64,000 nt of DNA from Charina bottae (lineage: Eukaryota; Chordata; Lepidosauria; Squamata; Charinaidae). Both the position numbers and the translations under genes were made by a program. The notes under the pieces are model-generated. The model was not told where the DNA came from. It saw only the letters and a program-made list of their open reading frames with translations, and ran no database searches. The DNA lies in contig JALMGJ010000130.1 in assembly GCA_023362775.1 (NCBI GenBank), positions 1 to 64,000 of the forward strand, read 5' to 3'. Shown here one piece after another: positions 62,390 through 64,000 of the stretch; the first letter of the stretch is position 1; each line of letters opens with the position of its first letter.

Positions 62390-64000
62390 TCAAGCATCCA
62401 AAAGTGCCTCTAACCCTTAAATTCAACCCCGAATCTCGTGGCGGGCTTCGTTTTTCAATTTGAGCGAATTCGGTCTGGCCCATCCCGGGAGGTTTTCCTG
62501 ACTCCGCGGTCAGGAAATTTTTGATTTTTGGGCCAAAAATTATGCCCTCCCAAATCAAGCATCCAAAAGTGCCTCTAACCCTTAAATTCAACCCCGAATC
62601 TCGTGGCGGGCTTCGTTTTTCAATTTGAGCGGATTCGGTCCAGCCCATCCCGGGAGGTTTTCCTGACTCCGCGGTCAGCAAATTTTTGATTTTTGGGCCA
62701 AAAATTATGCCCTCCCAAATCAAGCATCCAAAAGTGCCCCTAACCCTTAAATTCAACCCAGAATCTCGTGGCGGGCTTCGTTTTTCAATTTGAGCGAATT
62801 CGGTCTGGCCCATCCCGGGAGGTTTTCCTGACTCCGCGGTCAGGAAATTTTTGATTTTGGGCCAAAAATTAGGCCCTCCCAAATCAAGCATCCAAAAGTG
62901 CCTCTAACCCTTAAATTCAACCCCGAATCTCATGGCGGGCTTCGTTTTTCAATTTGAGCGGATTTGGTCCGGCCCATCCCGGGAGGTTTTCCTGACTCCG
63001 CGGTCAGCAAATTTTTGATTTTTGGCCCAAAAATTATGCCCTCCCAAATCAAGCATCCAAAAGTGCCCCTAACCCTTAAATTCAACCCAGAATCTCGTGG
63101 CGGGCTTCGTTTTCCAATTTGAGCGGATTCGGTCCGGCCCATCCCGGGAGGATTTACTGACTCCGCGGTCAGGAAATTTTTGATTTTTGGGCCAAAAATT
63201 ATGCCCTCCCAAATCAAGCATCCAAAAGTGCCTCTAACCCTTAAATTCAACCCCGAATCTCGTGGCGGGCTTCGTTTTTCAATTTGAGCGAATTCGGTCT
63301 GGCCCATCCCGGGAGGTTTTCCTGACTCCGCGGTCAGGAAATTTTTGATTTTTGGGCCAAAAATTATGCCCTCCCAAATCAAGCATCCAAAAGTGCCTCT
63401 AACCCTTAAATTCAACCCCGAATCTCGTGGCGGGCTTCGTTTTTCAATTTGAGCGGATTCGGTCCGGCCCATCCCGGGAGGTTTTCCTGACTCCGCGGTC
63501 AAGAAATTTTGATTTTTGGGCCAAAAATTATGCCCTCCCAAATCAAGCATCCAAAAGTGCCTCTAACCCTTAAATTCAACCCAGAATCTCGTGGCGGGCT
63601 TCGTTTTTCAATTTGAGCGGATTCGGTCCAGCCCATCCCGGGAGGTTTTCCTGACTCCGCGGTCAGGAAATTTTTGATTTTTGGGCCAAAAATTATGCCC
63701 TCCCAAATCAAGCATCCAAAAGTTCCCCTAACCCTTAAATTCAACCCCGAATCTCGTGGCGGGCTTCGTTTTTCAATTTGAGCGGATTCGGTCCGGCCCA
63801 TCCCGGGAGGTTTTCCTGACTCCGTGGTCAGCAAATTTTTGATTTTTGGGCCAAAAATTATGCCCTCCCAAATCAAGCATCCAAAAGTGCCTCTAACCCT
63901 TAAATTCAACCCCGAATCTCGTGGCGGGCTTCGTTTTTCAATTTGAGCGGATTCGGTCCGGCCCATCCCGGGAGGTTTTCCTGACTCCGCGGTCAGGAAA
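62390..64000. repeat. 2,472-bp-spaced repeat, copy 2 (cut by window end)
   Basis: Second copy of about 59.92-61.53 kb, running off the right edge, so the true unit may be longer. That the short-T-run, CTCATGG and TTTGGCCC variants occur in both copies shows they are real sequence variants and not read errors, in contrast to the unshared indels at 57.56-59.92 kb. Confidence 0.78.

Larger units (their letters stand above)
1..64000. repeat. Satellite DNA array, ~165-bp monomer, head to tail across the whole window
   Basis: The same unit of about 165 bp recurs without interruption from the first to the last base, always in one orientation, giving about 388 copies. Both ends are cut inside a monomer, so the array is longer than the window. 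Neighbouring copies differ at a few positions, and the same variants recur at multi-monomer distances, so there is higher-order structure. The length is in the 150-180 bp range of many centromeric satellites, which fit one nucleosome. No retrotransposon, unique spacer, RNA gene or believable coding sequence interrupts it. A centromeric or pericentromeric role is inference from size, period and lack of genes. A subtelomeric or interstitial heterochromatic block is the main alternative. I do not recognise the monomer as a published satellite family. Confidence 0.98.
57560..64000. repeat. Zone E: array segment with 15-monomer (2,472-bp) repeat
   Basis: After the indel-rich patch the array becomes regular again. 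Sequence from about 59.92 to 61.53 kb recurs at about 62.39-64.00 kb, offset 2,472 bp (15 monomers minus 3). Shared rare marks include TTTTGGGCC with a short T run followed by ATTAGGCCC (60381 and 62853), CTCATGGCGG (60457 and 62929), TTTGGCCCAAA (60551 and 63023), CGGTCAAGAAA (61025 and 63497), GTTCCCCTAAC (61250 and 63722) and CCGTGGTCAGC (61349 and 63822). Zone B's diverged monomer reappears once at 61551. The window ends inside the second copy. Confidence 0.82.

Noticed and set aside
1..64000. CRISPR array
   Set aside because: There are no unique spacers between repeats. The whole unit is repeated, and the period and similarity pattern are those of satellite DNA.
1..64000. Ribosomal intergenic spacer or 5S rDNA tandem array
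   Set aside because: No rRNA-coding segment or RNA polymerase III internal promoter was recognised in the monomer, and no larger rDNA unit is present.

Overview
The whole 64 kb window is one uninterrupted tandem satellite DNA array. A monomer of about 165 bp is repeated head to tail, roughly 388 times, always in the same orientation. I see no unique sequence, transposon insertion, RNA gene or credible protein gene anywhere in it. The organism is a eukaryote. A nucleosome-sized monomer, tens of kilobases of gene-free array and nested higher-order repeats are what centromeric or other large heterochromatic arrays look like, most often in flowering plants but also in animals. I do not recognise the monomer as a named satellite, so species and chromosomal location remain inference.

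The monomer consensus (hand count) is 165 bp: 46 C, 35 G, 49% GC and 10 CpG, so CpG is not depleted. It carries two adjacent dyad symmetries: 9-bp arms around a 6-nt spacer, then 6 nt further on 8-bp arms around one G. It also carries an 8-bp GC palindrome just upstream. Because 165 is 3 x 55 and one minus-strand frame lacks stops, the array yields long spurious open frames of up to 862 codons. These are not genes: they are broken by recurrent nonsense and 1-bp deletion variants.

Diagnostic variants divide the array into five zones. Zone A (1 to about 10.26 kb) has mixed 10-, 12- and 13-monomer spacings. Zone B (about 10.26-28.2 kb) is marked by a strongly diverged monomer type and frequent 9-monomer (1483-1484 bp) spacing. 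Zone C (about 28.2-46.5 kb) is dominated by a roughly 3 kb block present three times and a perfectly phased 6,266-bp (38-monomer) tandem duplication. Zone D (about 46.5-57.56 kb) contains a 29-monomer (4,781-bp) block followed by a 27-monomer version. Zone E (about 57.56-64 kb) opens with a cluster of single-base indels and ends with a 15-monomer (2,472-bp) repeat cut by the window edge.

There are no genes to work together. The array is shaped by unequal exchange or conversion at many scales (2, 5, 9, 11, 12, 15, 24, 29 and 38 monomers). A 1-bp deletion variant (164 bp) recurs about fifty times and marks repeat-unit phase. The most interesting leads are the paired dyads, the recent multi-kilobase duplications, a breakpoint-like 4-bp deletion at 10.94 kb, and the indel-rich patches at 1-0.72 kb and 57.56-60.4 kb, which are either real array boundaries or assembly flaws.
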